Assembly (NCBI GenBank): GCA_016293155.1
Contig: JAEDEU010000005.1
Location: forward strand, 1 to 40,734
Direction of reading: 5' to 3'
DNA: 40,734 bases
Source: Clostridiaceae bacterium
GTDB taxonomy: Bacteria > Bacillota > Clostridia > Oscillospirales > Butyricicoccaceae
Made by a program: the position numbers and the translations under genes. Below, in pieces: positions 5,858-14,310 of this stretch. The notes under the pieces are model-generated. The model saw nothing but the letters and a program-made list of their open reading frames with translations. It was not told where the DNA came from and made no database searches. Position 1 is the stretch's first letter. Every line of letters starts with the position of its first letter.

Positions 5858-6880
5858 TTAAATGTTGTAACGGGTTTTTATCACAATATCTGTGTATTGG
5901 AAGGGCGATTTTGGCTCTTTTCCGGCAAAGAGATAATCGAAGAGAATCATTAGAGGCTGATAGCCCTGCTCTCGTGCACCTTGACCAATCAGGAATTCCA
6001 CATCGCCATGCAGCAGACCGTTGATGTTGTCCGGGACAAGGTCATAGCCGATCATGTGGATGTCCCTGCGTTTCAAATGATGCAGTGCATCGCACGCACC
6101 CTTTTGACCATGGGCGATCAGGAAGATACCGCCCAGATCCGGATGCTCCCGCAGGGTATCCTCTGTGATTTTCTGAGCAACCGCATCATCATCATAGCAG
6201 AACTGCTGTGCCACAATCCGGATCTCCGGAAACCGGAGCGCCAGCTCGCTGCAAAAGCCTTCCGCACGGCGCGCATGGGCGTCGTTTTCGCTGTGGCCAT
6301 TAATCATCAGCACCTTGCCCTTTTGCCCCATGACCGCGCCCATCAGACCGGCACAGGCACGGCCGCTGAGCAGGTTGTTCAGACCGACAAAGCACATACG
6401 CTGTGTAGAAGAGATATCCGAGTTGAAGGTAACGACCGGAATGCCGGCCGCCACGACTTCATTTATTTTGCTACGCAGGCGGTCGTCCTGGACCGGCAGG
6501 AGCGCCAGACCGCCGATGCCTTCTTGAATCAGCTCATCAATTGCGGCGATTTCCCGGTCTGCACTGATTCCACGGATTTCGCGCTTAAGGATCTGCACGC
6601 CCAGCTTGGCAAGCTCATCGGTTGCCTGCCGGATGCCGTTGAGCACCTGAACCATAAACGGAGTTTCCACGGATTGGATAATGACGCCGATCTTGATCGG
6701 ATTTTTCTGGAGTGCCAGTGCGCGCCCCGCGCGGTTTGGCTGATAGCCTAGCTCATCGGCAATGGCACGGATGCGTGCGGCAACCTCCGGATTGACACGC
6801 CCGCGATTATAGAGAGCGCGGTCCACTGTGCCGCGGGACACTCCCGCGAGTTCTGCGATCTGTTTTAACGTAACGGGCAT
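5858..6880 (-). CDS. LacI-family transcriptional regulator
   Basis: A 340-residue protein. Residues 4-50 form a LacI helix-turn-helix with hinge (TLKQIAELAGVSRGTVDRAL, then YQPNRAGRALALQK). Residues 62-335 are a periplasmic-binding-protein-like sensor domain (IKIGVIIQSVETPFMVQVLN). Such sensors usually bind a sugar or polyol. The gene starts 39 bp after the upstream symporter on the same strand and has a GGAGGA site, so it is probably co-transcribed with that transporter. By position it is the likely local regulator of the iolGI and transporter genes. Candidate operators are the dyads in 5585-5750. Whether it represses or activates, and its ligand, are not visible. Confidence 0.9.
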   Translation of the reverse strand: MPVTLKQIAELAGVSRGTVDRALYNRGRVNPEVAARIRAIADELGYQPNRAGRALALQKNPIKIGVIIQSVETPFMVQVLNGIRQATDELAKLGVQILKREIRGISADREIAAIDELIQEGIGGLALLPVQDDRLRSKINEVVAAGIPVVTFNSDISSTQRMCFVGLNNLLSGRACAGLMGAVMGQKGKVLMINGHSENDAHARRAEGFCSELALRFPEIRIVAQQFCYDDDAVAQKITEDTLREHPDLGGIFLIAHGQKGACDALHHLKRRDIHMIGYDLVPDNINGLLHGDVEFLIGQGAREQGYQPLMILFDYLFAGKEPKSPFQYTDIVIKTRYNI

Positions 6881-6919
6881 GGGAATCCTCCTTCAAATAT
6901 GCGGATTGGAACGGAACCG

Positions 6920-8665
6920 TCAGCGCATCAGGCTGGCGATGGACTCATGTACCACCGGCTCTCCGGGGGAGGCGAGCACAAGCGGTGAGAAGATGATATA
7001 GATAACGATTACCAGAGCAATAGAAAGGATTGCTGCCGGCCAGCGGTACTTCCACGGGGTCAGATCGACTGCGCCGATATCATGCAGCTCAACCGGCTGC
7101 TTGCGCGGCGCAATCACACTGCACAGCACCATGAGAATCAGCTCGACCGGGAGAAGGACTGCCATGCAGTATAAATAGTGGATCGGTTCGGAGGAGCCGC
7201 CAAATGCCTCATAGGTCGGTTTGGCGATCAGAAATGCACCGTAAATAACCGTATGTACAATCGCAATCAGCTTGGGGCACCAGGCTGGAATTTTTTTGAA
7301 CAGCAGCGCTCCGCAGACGGTGCAGATCACCGGCAGGGAGACAAACTGTGCAAGCGAATTCAAAAAGGTTACCACGCCGGAGGAGGTGCGGTAGAGCTGG
7401 GTGGAAACACAGATGGCAACTACACCGGCAACGGTGCTGTACATCTGACCGACCTTGACGCATTTCAGATCGGACGCTTTCGGATTGATGACCGAGCGAT
7501 AGAGATCCAGCGTAAACATCGTTGCTGCGGAGTTCAGCACGGAATTGAACGAGGACAGGATGGAGCCGAAGATGACAGCGCCGAAAAAGCCCATGATCGG
7601 CCACGGCACAACCTCGGCAACCAGAAGGGAGTAGGCTTGATCCATCAGCACCACATTGGTACCGGAGGAGGCCAGTTCCACCATGGCCTGCTGGATCGAA
7701 GGCATATAAAAGGCGATGACACCCGGAATGACCAGATACAGCGGGCCGAGACATTTTAAAAAGCCGCAGAAAATTGCACCCTTCTGACCTTCCGCCAGAG
7801 AACGTGCTGCCAGTGTGCGCTGAATCATAGACTGATTGCCGCAGAACCAGTACATATTATTGAACAGCATACCGGTGAGCAGTAGCGGCCATGGAACCTG
7901 CGGGCTTCCCGCATCCCATGCATTGATTGCATTGAGCTTATGATAGATGATGTCGTTTTTTAAAATATAGCGGATGCCGTCCAGCAGTCCGCTGCCGCCG
8001 GTCTGCTCGCCCAGCGCGCTCAGTCCGAAAATCGGTACCAGCAGTCCGGCGAGGATAAAGCCGACACAATAAAAGCTGTCCGATATTGCGACGGCGCGCA
8101 GTCCGCCGAATACCGCGTAGGCACCTCCGATCAGACCGATGATGACACAAAGGATGGAGATCGTTGTGAGCTGAGAGGTGCCGATGATGGAGGAAAGTCC
8201 AAAAATTTTTTCAAATACCAGAGCGCCGGAGTAAAGGATGACCGGGAGGCTCAGGATGGAATACATAATGACTGTGACGACAGAAAACATGGTTTTGACG
8301 CTTTTGTCATAGCATAGCTCCATAAAGCTGGGAACGGTTCCGATTCCCGTTTTCAGATAGAGCGGGAGAAAGAGGAAGGCAAGCATGAGCAGAGTGAGTG
8401 CTGCGCCGATTTCCCAGGAGATCGGTCCCATGTTGGTAGACCATGCATGGGCATTTGTGCCGACAAGCTGTTCTGTGGAAAGATTGGTCAGCAGCATCGA
8501 GCCGGCGACAACAATGCCGGGAAGGCTGCGGTTTGCCAAAAAATATCCTTCTGCCGTGTCCAAATTATTTCCTTTGGTTTTGAATGCGGAAACTGCCGCG
8601 GCCAGTAAGGTAACTAGCAAAAAGGTGATAATGATATATGGGCGGTGTGATAATATATGCTCCAT
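6920..8665 (-). CDS. sodium:solute symporter (SSS/SLC5 family), copy 1
   Basis: A 581-residue inner-membrane transporter with about 13-14 hydrophobic segments. It would import a sugar, polyol or similar solute with Na+. SSS features are the early NLSTEQLVG segment, the GGAYAVFGGLRAV region and the Ser-rich SSFNSVLNSAATMF helix, where the family's Na+ site sits. It is clearly paralogous to the next gene along almost the whole length, including the shared C-terminal GAVDLTPWKYR. An AGGAGGA site precedes the ATG. It is followed by the LacI-type regulator 39 bp on. Context with iolG and iolI suggests myo-inositol or another inositol as cargo, but sequence alone does not fix the substrate. Confidence 0.9.
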   Translation of the reverse strand: MEHILSHRPYIIITFLLVTLLAAAVSAFKTKGNNLDTAEGYFLANRSLPGIVVAGSMLLTNLSTEQLVGTNAHAWSTNMGPISWEIGAALTLLMLAFLFLPLYLKTGIGTVPSFMELCYDKSVKTMFSVVTVIMYSILSLPVILYSGALVFEKIFGLSSIIGTSQLTTISILCVIIGLIGGAYAVFGGLRAVAISDSFYCVGFILAGLLVPIFGLSALGEQTGGSGLLDGIRYILKNDIIYHKLNAINAWDAGSPQVPWPLLLTGMLFNNMYWFCGNQSMIQRTLAARSLAEGQKGAIFCGFLKCLGPLYLVIPGVIAFYMPSIQQAMVELASSGTNVVLMDQAYSLLVAEVVPWPIMGFFGAVIFGSILSSFNSVLNSAATMFTLDLYRSVINPKASDLKCVKVGQMYSTVAGVVAICVSTQLYRTSSGVVTFLNSLAQFVSLPVICTVCGALLFKKIPAWCPKLIAIVHTVIYGAFLIAKPTYEAFGGSSEPIHYLYCMAVLLPVELILMVLCSVIAPRKQPVELHDIGAVDLTPWKYRWPAAILSIALVIVIYIIFSPLVLASPGEPVVHESIASLMR

Positions 8666-8839
8666 TGATGATTCCTCCTAGATGAAACCCATCAGCTGCG
8701 TGCCGCAGAGCATAAAATGGGATCATATAGAAACTACCATAAATAACCGAAAAAAGCAAGACAGTTTAAAGAAATCTGCTCCAAACAGCCGGATTTCTAT
8801 CCTAAAAATATAACAAAGATGTGAAGGAAGCATATAAAA

Positions 8840-8866
8840 ATGACCCCGGCTTTGTGCCGGGGTCAT
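8840..8866 (-). terminator. terminator of symporter copy 2
   Basis: An 11-bp GC-rich stem, ATGACCCCGGC/GCCGGGGTCAT (8840-8850 with 8856-8866); on the minus strand it runs into TTTTTATATG. It separates the two symporter genes into different transcripts. Confidence 0.9.
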
Positions 8867-8891
8867 CGGGAAGATTGAAGTGAAAGACGGT

Positions 8892-10634
8892 TTACATCAG
8901 ACCAGCGAGGGATGCATGTACAACCGGCTCGCCTGCGGATGCAATTCCGAGCGGGGAGAAGATGAAGTAGACGACAACGACTACAATCAGACCGACAATG
9001 GTCAGCGGTACACGATACTTCCACGGGGTCAGATCGACTGCGCCGACATCGTTCATGACGATTGCTTCCTTGCGCGGAGCAAACTTATTGAGTGCCCACA
9101 TGATGATGAATACGATCGGGGTCTCAACTGCGATGCAGTACAGGTAGTGGATCGGCTCGGTGGAACCGCCGAGTACTGCGTAGGTCGGCTTTGCCAGCAG
9201 GAATGCGCCGTAGATGACGACATGCAGTACGGTAATGAACTTCGGAGTCCACTTCGGGATGTTGTGGAACAGGATTGCGCCGCAGATTGCAGCCATAACC
9301 GGAACAGACAGGAACTGAGCCAGAGAGTTCAGGAAGGTGGTGATACCGGAGGATGCGCGGTAAACCTGAGTGGAAACACAGATTGCGATGACACCTGCGA
9401 TGGTACCGTAGATCTTACCAACCTTTACACACTGCTGGTCGGAAGCCTTCGGATTGATGACCGAACGGTACAGGTCCAGAGTGAACATGGTGGATGCGGA
9501 GTTCAGAACCGAGTTGAAGGAGGACAGGATTGCGCCGAACAGAACAGCAGCAAAGAAGCCCATGATCGGCCACGGAACAACGCGGGATACCAGCATCGGA
9601 TAAGCCTGATCCATCAGACCGACAGCGGTGCCTGCCTCCAGCAGGGAAGCCATACGCTCCTGAATGGACGGCATGTAGAATGCGATGATGCCCGGGATAA
9701 CGAGGTACAGCGGGCCAAGGCACTTCAGGAAGCCACAGAGAATAGCACCCTTCTGGCCTTCTGCCAGGGACTTAGCAGCCAGTGCGCGCTGAACGAAGGA
9801 CTGGTTGCAGCCCCACCAGTAAATGTTGTTGAACAGCATACCGGTGATGATGAGCGGCCAAGCAACCTGCGGCTCAGCAGCGTCCCAAGCGTTTACTGCG
9901 CTCAGCTTGTGGTAGGTCGGCTCGTTTGCCAGGATGTACTGAATGCCGTCCATGATGCCGCCGCCGTTGGTCTCAGCGCCCAGAGCAGCGAAGCCGAGGA
10001 ACGGAATCATCAGACCGCCGATGATCAGACCGATGCCGTTGATGGTATCGGATACTGCGACTGCCTTCAGGCCGCCGAAGATTGCGTAGCAGCCGCCGAC
10101 GATGCCGATGATGACACAGAGGATTGCGATCATCGAAACCTGAGACATACCGAAGATCTGAGACATACCGAAGATGTTCTCAAATACCAGTGCACCGGAG
10201 TACAGAATAACCGGCAGGTTCAGGATGGAGTACATAACAACGATGACAGCGGAGAACATGGTCTTCGTGCTCTTGTCGTAGCAGACTTCCATCATGTTCG
10301 GGATGGTGGTGGTACCGATCTTCAGGTAGGTCGGCAGCAGCCAGAACGCCAGAATCAGAAGGGTGAACATGGAGCCGACTTCCCAAGCGATCGCGCCCAT
10401 GTTGGTCTTCCAGGACTGACCGTTCAGACCGGTCAGCTGCTCAGCGGACAGGTTGGTCAGCAGCAGGGAACCTGCAATGACGACGCCCGGAAGGCTTCGG
10501 CTTGCCAGGAAGTATCCCTCTGCACTTTCGAGGTTATCATCTTTCGTCTTCAGCGCCGAAATTACTGCTACCATAACGGTAAAGAACAGGAACGTAATGA
10601 CGATGAAGGGAAGATGATTCAGAATGTTTTCCAT
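8892..10634 (-). CDS. sodium:solute symporter (SSS/SLC5 family), copy 2
   Basis: A 580-residue paralogue of the preceding symporter with the same segment layout. Shared motifs are NLSAEQLTG, GGCYAIFGGLKAVAVSD, CGFLKCLGPLYLVIPG, SSFNSVLNSASTMFTLDLYR and GAVDLTPWKYR. The gene has its own GGGAGAG site and terminator. Codons look strongly biased (AAG, TTC, CTG, GAC), like the iol and ABC genes and unlike copy 1; this is an impression, not a calculation. It diverges from the CUT2 ABC importer across a 1-kb intergenic region. Likely cargo is a polyol or sugar. The two copies may differ in affinity, substrate or expression. Confidence 0.9.
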   Translation of the reverse strand: MENILNHLPFIVITFLFFTVMVAVISALKTKDDNLESAEGYFLASRSLPGVVIAGSLLLTNLSAEQLTGLNGQSWKTNMGAIAWEVGSMFTLLILAFWLLPTYLKIGTTTIPNMMEVCYDKSTKTMFSAVIVVMYSILNLPVILYSGALVFENIFGMSQIFGMSQVSMIAILCVIIGIVGGCYAIFGGLKAVAVSDTINGIGLIIGGLMIPFLGFAALGAETNGGGIMDGIQYILANEPTYHKLSAVNAWDAAEPQVAWPLIITGMLFNNIYWWGCNQSFVQRALAAKSLAEGQKGAILCGFLKCLGPLYLVIPGIIAFYMPSIQERMASLLEAGTAVGLMDQAYPMLVSRVVPWPIMGFFAAVLFGAILSSFNSVLNSASTMFTLDLYRSVINPKASDQQCVKVGKIYGTIAGVIAICVSTQVYRASSGITTFLNSLAQFLSVPVMAAICGAILFHNIPKWTPKFITVLHVVIYGAFLLAKPTYAVLGGSTEPIHYLYCIAVETPIVFIIMWALNKFAPRKEAIVMNDVGAVDLTPWKYRVPLTIVGLIVVVVVYFIFSPLGIASAGEPVVHASLAGLM

Positions 10635-11187
10635 AGATTTTCTCTCCCTTATTGTGGTGTATTACATCAAATGCAGTTTTGTGGACCAATTGATGGGAAA
10701 ATATACTTCTAAAAGAATAAATTATCCAAAAATCAGAATCCGCCAAAATCATGCATTTAGTGCCGAAAAATCAGAAAAAACTGCTCTGTACAATTGCTGA
10801 AGAGGTACAGACAAGTTCAGATCAATCAGGACAAAAACATTGATTTTAAAGTGGTTTAGACAAGTTTTTAGATGAATATAGAACTTTTTAAACCGTTTAT
10901 GTGCGTTTGAATAACCGCATAAAGAATCTAACACAACCCCTCGAAAAATGCAAGTGCTTTTTGAACAATTTTTTAAACTTTGATGAATAAATTATTGTAT
11001 GTGTATTATTTGAAACAAAACAAAGAAGCGCCTATCCGTGCCAGCTGCGGGATACTGTGTATCTATACATTTAAAATAGGATGAGCAGAGCAAGAAAATG
11101 TAGTTTTGCAGAAAAGGCAGAAGATGGGAAAATGATGAAAGGGAAAAAGGATTTTTTTGAACGGAAAGAAGACTGAGTCCCGCTTTT

Positions 11188-11209
11188 TTGTCACAGTAAT
11201 CTGTTACAA
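11188..11209. promoter_or_regulatory. 8-6-8 inverted repeat, Crp/Fnr-site-like
   Basis: TTGTCACA-N6-TGTTACAA, 7 of 8 positions symmetrical, has the spacing of a Crp/Fnr-family site. A Crp-like regulator is encoded at 20 kb and has TTGTGACAA near its own promoter. The link is inference. Confidence 0.35.
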
Positions 11210-11450
11210 TAAAACAAAAATAGTAAATTGGGCGGAAGAGAAATCAGAAGTGCTGTTTGGAATGATATATTGAATTAACATATAGAATTGAGAGAAAAAG
11301 GGCAGGAAACGTAACATAAACTCTCCAAATTACCACAATGAAATGCAAAAAAACCGCGAGTGGGAGGAACGGATTTACAGAAAAAACAAAAAATCAATTA
11401 GCAAAATTAATAAAAAGACAGAAAGGTTTTTGTGTATAACAGAAAAAGCG

Positions 11451-11462
11451 TGTGCGTGCACA
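11451..11462. promoter_or_regulatory. inverted repeat upstream of the ABC operon promoter
   Basis: TGTGC-GT-GCACA is a perfect 5-2-5 dyad about 20 bp upstream of the -35. Its TGCGTGCAC core (11453-11461) also occurs at 5742-5750 upstream of the iol genes, which could reflect one shared regulator. Confidence 0.4.
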
Positions 11463-11482
11463 AAAATATATCGAGCAGGTAC

Positions 11483-11511
11483 TTGATTTTGTGCAAAATA
11501 GAAGATAAAAT
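11483..11511 (+). promoter_or_regulatory. promoter of the CUT2 ABC importer operon
   Basis: TTGATT (11483-11488), 17 bp, TAAAAT (11506-11511). It gives a leader of about 175 nt. Confidence 0.6.
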
Positions 11512-11693
11512 GGGGATCGAAGCAAAGGTTGTTACCCAAGGTATCCAAATTGATGGGCAACTGGTTGGTTGATCGCGGTGAAGTAGGAAGCACGGCGGAC
11601 TGTTCCACAGGAGCAAATTAATTGAGTCAATCCGCAGATCCTCGGGTGGCAATGAACAAACATTCATTCAATGTAAGAAAGAGGAGAAGTTGT

Positions 11694-12689
11694 ATGAAAA
11701 AGAAGTTATTCTCGACCATCCTGGCAGCGGCTATGATGATCGCTGCACTCGCAGGCTGCGGCGGCGGCTCTACTGGCGGCGGTTCCGGCAATAAGGCTGA
11801 CGGCAACTATAAGTTCGGCTTTACGATTTCCACTCGTGACCAGTTCCTGACCTCGATGGAGGTTGCTGCAACCAAGGAAATGGAAGCACAGGGCTACAAG
11901 CTGGAGGTTAATGACTCGGATAACGACGTTACCAAGCAGCTGTCCCACATCCAGACCTGGGCTACCCAGCAGTACAGCGCAATCATCATCAACCTCGTAA
12001 ACGCTGATAACGCAATCGAGTGTGTTGACGCAGCAGCTGGCGTACCGGTTGTATTCGTTAACCGTCTGCCGGATCAGAACGCTCTGTCCGACACCGTTGT
12101 TTACGTAGGTTCCGACGAGAACGATTCCGGCCGTATGCAGGCTGAGCTCCTGATGGACGACGCTCTGAAGGGCAAGACCGAGATCAACGCAATCCTGTTC
12201 CAGGGCGTTCTGGGTCAGACCGCAGCTACTCTGCGTTCCGCATCCGTTAAGAAGGGCTTCGAGGAACTGGGCGTTAAGGTTAACTGGGTTTACGAAGACA
12301 CCGCTGAGTGGGACCGCAACAAGGCAATGGACAAGATGACTCAGCTCATCAGCTCCGGCACCAAGTATGATGTCATCGTCTGCAACAACGACGAGATGGC
12401 TCTGGGCTGCATCGAGGCTTACAAGGCTGCCAACAAGAAGATCGACGTTCCGATCATCGGCGTTGACGCAACTCAGGTTGCTTGCCAGTCCATCGCTGAC
12501 GGCGAGCTGTACGCTTCCGTATATCAGTCCTCTGTAGGTCAGGGCGGCGGCGCTGCTAAGGCAGCAATCCAGCTGGCTAAGGGCGAGAAGGTAGAAGGCG
12601 CTGACAAGAACCACATCGTATGGATTCCGTTCGAGAAGGTTAACAAGGACAACGTTCAGGACTACCTCGACATGTACGCAGCAAAGTAA
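11694..12689 (+). CDS. CUT2-type sugar ABC transporter substrate-binding lipoprotein
   Basis: A 331-residue lipoprotein that would capture a sugar or polyol outside the membrane and pass it to the permease. ATG 11694 follows GAGGAG; the frame is open further upstream but without a ribosome binding site. The signal peptide MKKKLFSTILAAAMMIAALA ends at a lipobox with lipidated C22 (LAGC), then a Gly/Ser linker. The remainder is a type I periplasmic-binding fold (Peripla_BP_4): KFGFTISTRDQFLTSME, then ...IIGVDATQVACQSIADGE. It belongs to the ribose/galactose/xylose/inositol-binding group. Codon use is strongly biased, as expected for an abundant binding protein. Confidence 0.92.
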   Translation: MKKKLFSTILAAAMMIAALAGCGGGSTGGGSGNKADGNYKFGFTISTRDQFLTSMEVAATKEMEAQGYKLEVNDSDNDVTKQLSHIQTWATQQYSAIIINLVNADNAIECVDAAAGVPVVFVNRLPDQNALSDTVVYVGSDENDSGRMQAELLMDDALKGKTEINAILFQGVLGQTAATLRSASVKKGFEELGVKVNWVYEDTAEWDRNKAMDKMTQLISSGTKYDVIVCNNDEMALGCIEAYKAANKKIDVPIIGVDATQVACQSIADGELYASVYQSSVGQGGGAAKAAIQLAKGEKVEGADKNHIVWIPFEKVNKDNVQDYLDMYAAK

Positions 12690-12745
12690 TTTAGTACCGC
12701 TGTAATTGGGATTATTCACTGCAAACAAGTAATCCAATAAGGTTT

Positions 12746-12772
12746 GGGGGACGACATAATCTGTTGTCCCCC
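12746..12772 (+). terminator. intercistronic hairpin (partial terminator or mRNA stabiliser)
   Basis: An 11-bp stem, GGGGGACGACA/TGTTGTCCCCC with one G.U pair (12746-12756 with 12762-12772), followed by AGATTTTA. The short T run suggests partial read-through, common between binding-protein and ATPase genes to keep the binding protein in excess. Confidence 0.65.
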
Positions 12773-12810
12773 AGATTTTAGAACGAAGTAGCAACGCGGA
12801 GGTGGAATAC

Positions 12811-14289
12811 ATGAGCGAATACATTTTGGAAATGCTCGATATCGTCAAGGAATTCCCTGGCGTACGTGCATTGAAAGGCGTACAGCTTAAAATCCGTCCC
12901 GGCACTGTTCACGCGCTGATGGGAGAAAACGGCGCAGGTAAGTCTACCATCATGAAATGTCTGATGGGCGTTTACCACAGAACCTCCGGTACGATTATTT
13001 ATGACGGCAAGGAAGTAGACTTCCCGGGACCGCTCCAGGCAATGGAGGCCGGTATCGCAATGATTCATCAGGAGCTTAGCCCGGTTCCTGAGCGTTCGGT
13101 TAAGGAGAACGTATGGCTTGGCCGTGAGCCGCGCAAGGGCCTGGTCGTCGATCATAAGAAGATGAGAGAGGACACCATTGAGCTGTTTAAGAAGATCGGT
13201 CTGAACGTTGACCCGGATGAGAAGATGGGCAACCTGACGATTTCCCAGATGCAGATGGTCGAGATTTGTAAGGCAGTTTCCTACGATCCGAAAATCCTCA
13301 TCCTCGACGAGCCGACCTCCTCTCTGACCGAGACCGAGGTTGAGCACCTTTTTGAAATTATCCGCAACCTGAAGAAAACTGGCTGTGCAATGATTTACAT
13401 CTCTCATAAGATGGCGGAGATTTTCCAGATCTGTGATGAGATGACAACATTCCGAGACGGTGAATATGTCGGACATGACTTTGCAAAGGATACCAACGTC
13501 GATAAGCTGATTGCGCGCATGGTAGGCCGCGAAGTTAAGAATATGTTCCCGAAGGTTGAATGCCCGATCGGTGAAGTTGTATTTAAGGCAGAAGGTCTGA
13601 GTTCCGGCAGAATGGTTAAGAACGTTTCGTTCGACCTGCGCAAGGGCGAAATCCTCGGCTTTGCAGGACTGGTCGGCGCAGGACGTACTGAGACCATGGA
13701 GACCATTTTCGGTATGCGTCATCTGGATTCCGGCAAGATCTTTAAGGACGGCGTTGAGATCAACATCAAGTGCCCGGCAGATGCCATCAAGAACCGCATC
13801 GGCTTCCTGACTGAGGATCGCCGCGGCAACGGTATTGTTCCGGTTCGCAATATCAAGGACAATACGGTTCTGGCAAACCTTCCGGCATATGGTACGCCGC
13901 TGAATCATAAGAAGATTTCGGAAGATACCGATAAGTACGTAAAGCTGCTGAATACGAAGACCCCGTCTACGGATCAGCTTATTATGAACCTGTCTGGTGG
14001 TAACCAGCAGAAGGTACTGGTAGGCAGATGGTTGCTGACTAATCCGGATATTCTGATTGTCGACGAACCGACCCGTGGTATCGACGTCGGCGCAAAGTCT
14101 GAGATTCATTCCCTGATTACCAAGCTGGCTGGCGAAGGCAAGTCGATCATCATGATCTCTTCCGAGCTGCCGGAGGTTAAGGGCATGGCAGACCGTATGG
14201 TCGTAATGTATGAAGGCGAGGTAACTGCGATCCTGGATCGTAAGGACTTCGATGATGAACTGATCCTGAAGCACGCGCACGGCGAGTAA
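12811..14289 (+). CDS. CUT2-type sugar ABC transporter ATP-binding protein (RbsA/MglA-like)
   Basis: A 492-residue cytoplasmic ATPase with two fused nucleotide-binding domains, as in RbsA and MglA. ATG 12811 is chosen because GGAGGTG (12798-12804) lies 6 nt upstream; the in-frame GTG at 12802 is inside that site. The first domain has Walker A GENGAGKST (38-46), a degenerate signature near TISQMQMVEI, and Walker B LILDEPTSSL. The second has an unorthodox Walker A region (GFAGLVGAGRTE), an intact signature LSGGNQQKVLVGRW and ILIVDEPTRGIDVGAK. It drives import with the permease that follows 21 bp on. Confidence 0.95.
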   Translation: MSEYILEMLDIVKEFPGVRALKGVQLKIRPGTVHALMGENGAGKSTIMKCLMGVYHRTSGTIIYDGKEVDFPGPLQAMEAGIAMIHQELSPVPERSVKENVWLGREPRKGLVVDHKKMREDTIELFKKIGLNVDPDEKMGNLTISQMQMVEICKAVSYDPKILILDEPTSSLTETEVEHLFEIIRNLKKTGCAMIYISHKMAEIFQICDEMTTFRDGEYVGHDFAKDTNVDKLIARMVGREVKNMFPKVECPIGEVVFKAEGLSSGRMVKNVSFDLRKGEILGFAGLVGAGRTETMETIFGMRHLDSGKIFKDGVEINIKCPADAIKNRIGFLTEDRRGNGIVPVRNIKDNTVLANLPAYGTPLNHKKISEDTDKYVKLLNTKTPSTDQLIMNLSGGNQQKVLVGRWLLTNPDILIVDEPTRGIDVGAKSEIHSLITKLAGEGKSIIMISSELPEVKGMADRMVVMYEGEVTAILDRKDFDDELILKHAHGE

Positions 14290-14310
14290 TTTCAGAAAGG
14301 GGTTTCAACT

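Larger units (their letters stand above)
10635..11693. other. 1.06-kb AT-rich divergent intergenic region
   Basis: It lies between the minus-strand symporter and the plus-strand ABC importer. No convincing coding region is present; the open frames are short, AT-rich and lack ribosome binding sites. It holds a possible symporter promoter (minus strand, TTGGAT-18-TATATT, about 10698-10727), an 8-6-8 dyad (11188-11209), the dyad TGTGCGTGCACA (11451-11462), an ABC-operon promoter (11483-11511) and a leader of about 175 nt with weak stems. Such length suggests regulatory content or a lost gene. Confidence 0.7.

Noticed and set aside
8880..10712. 610-codon plus-strand open frame
   Set aside because: It is antisense to symporter copy 2; composition is rich in D, N, C and Q as expected for an antisense frame, with no motif.
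10749..10934. 61-codon minus-strand frame in the large intergenic region
   Set aside because: No ribosome binding site or recognisable features; composition is typical of AT-rich spacer.
12778..14280. 500-codon minus-strand open frame opposite the ABC ATPase
   Set aside because: The plus strand encodes a full double-domain ATPase with Walker motifs; the other strand has none and no start signal.
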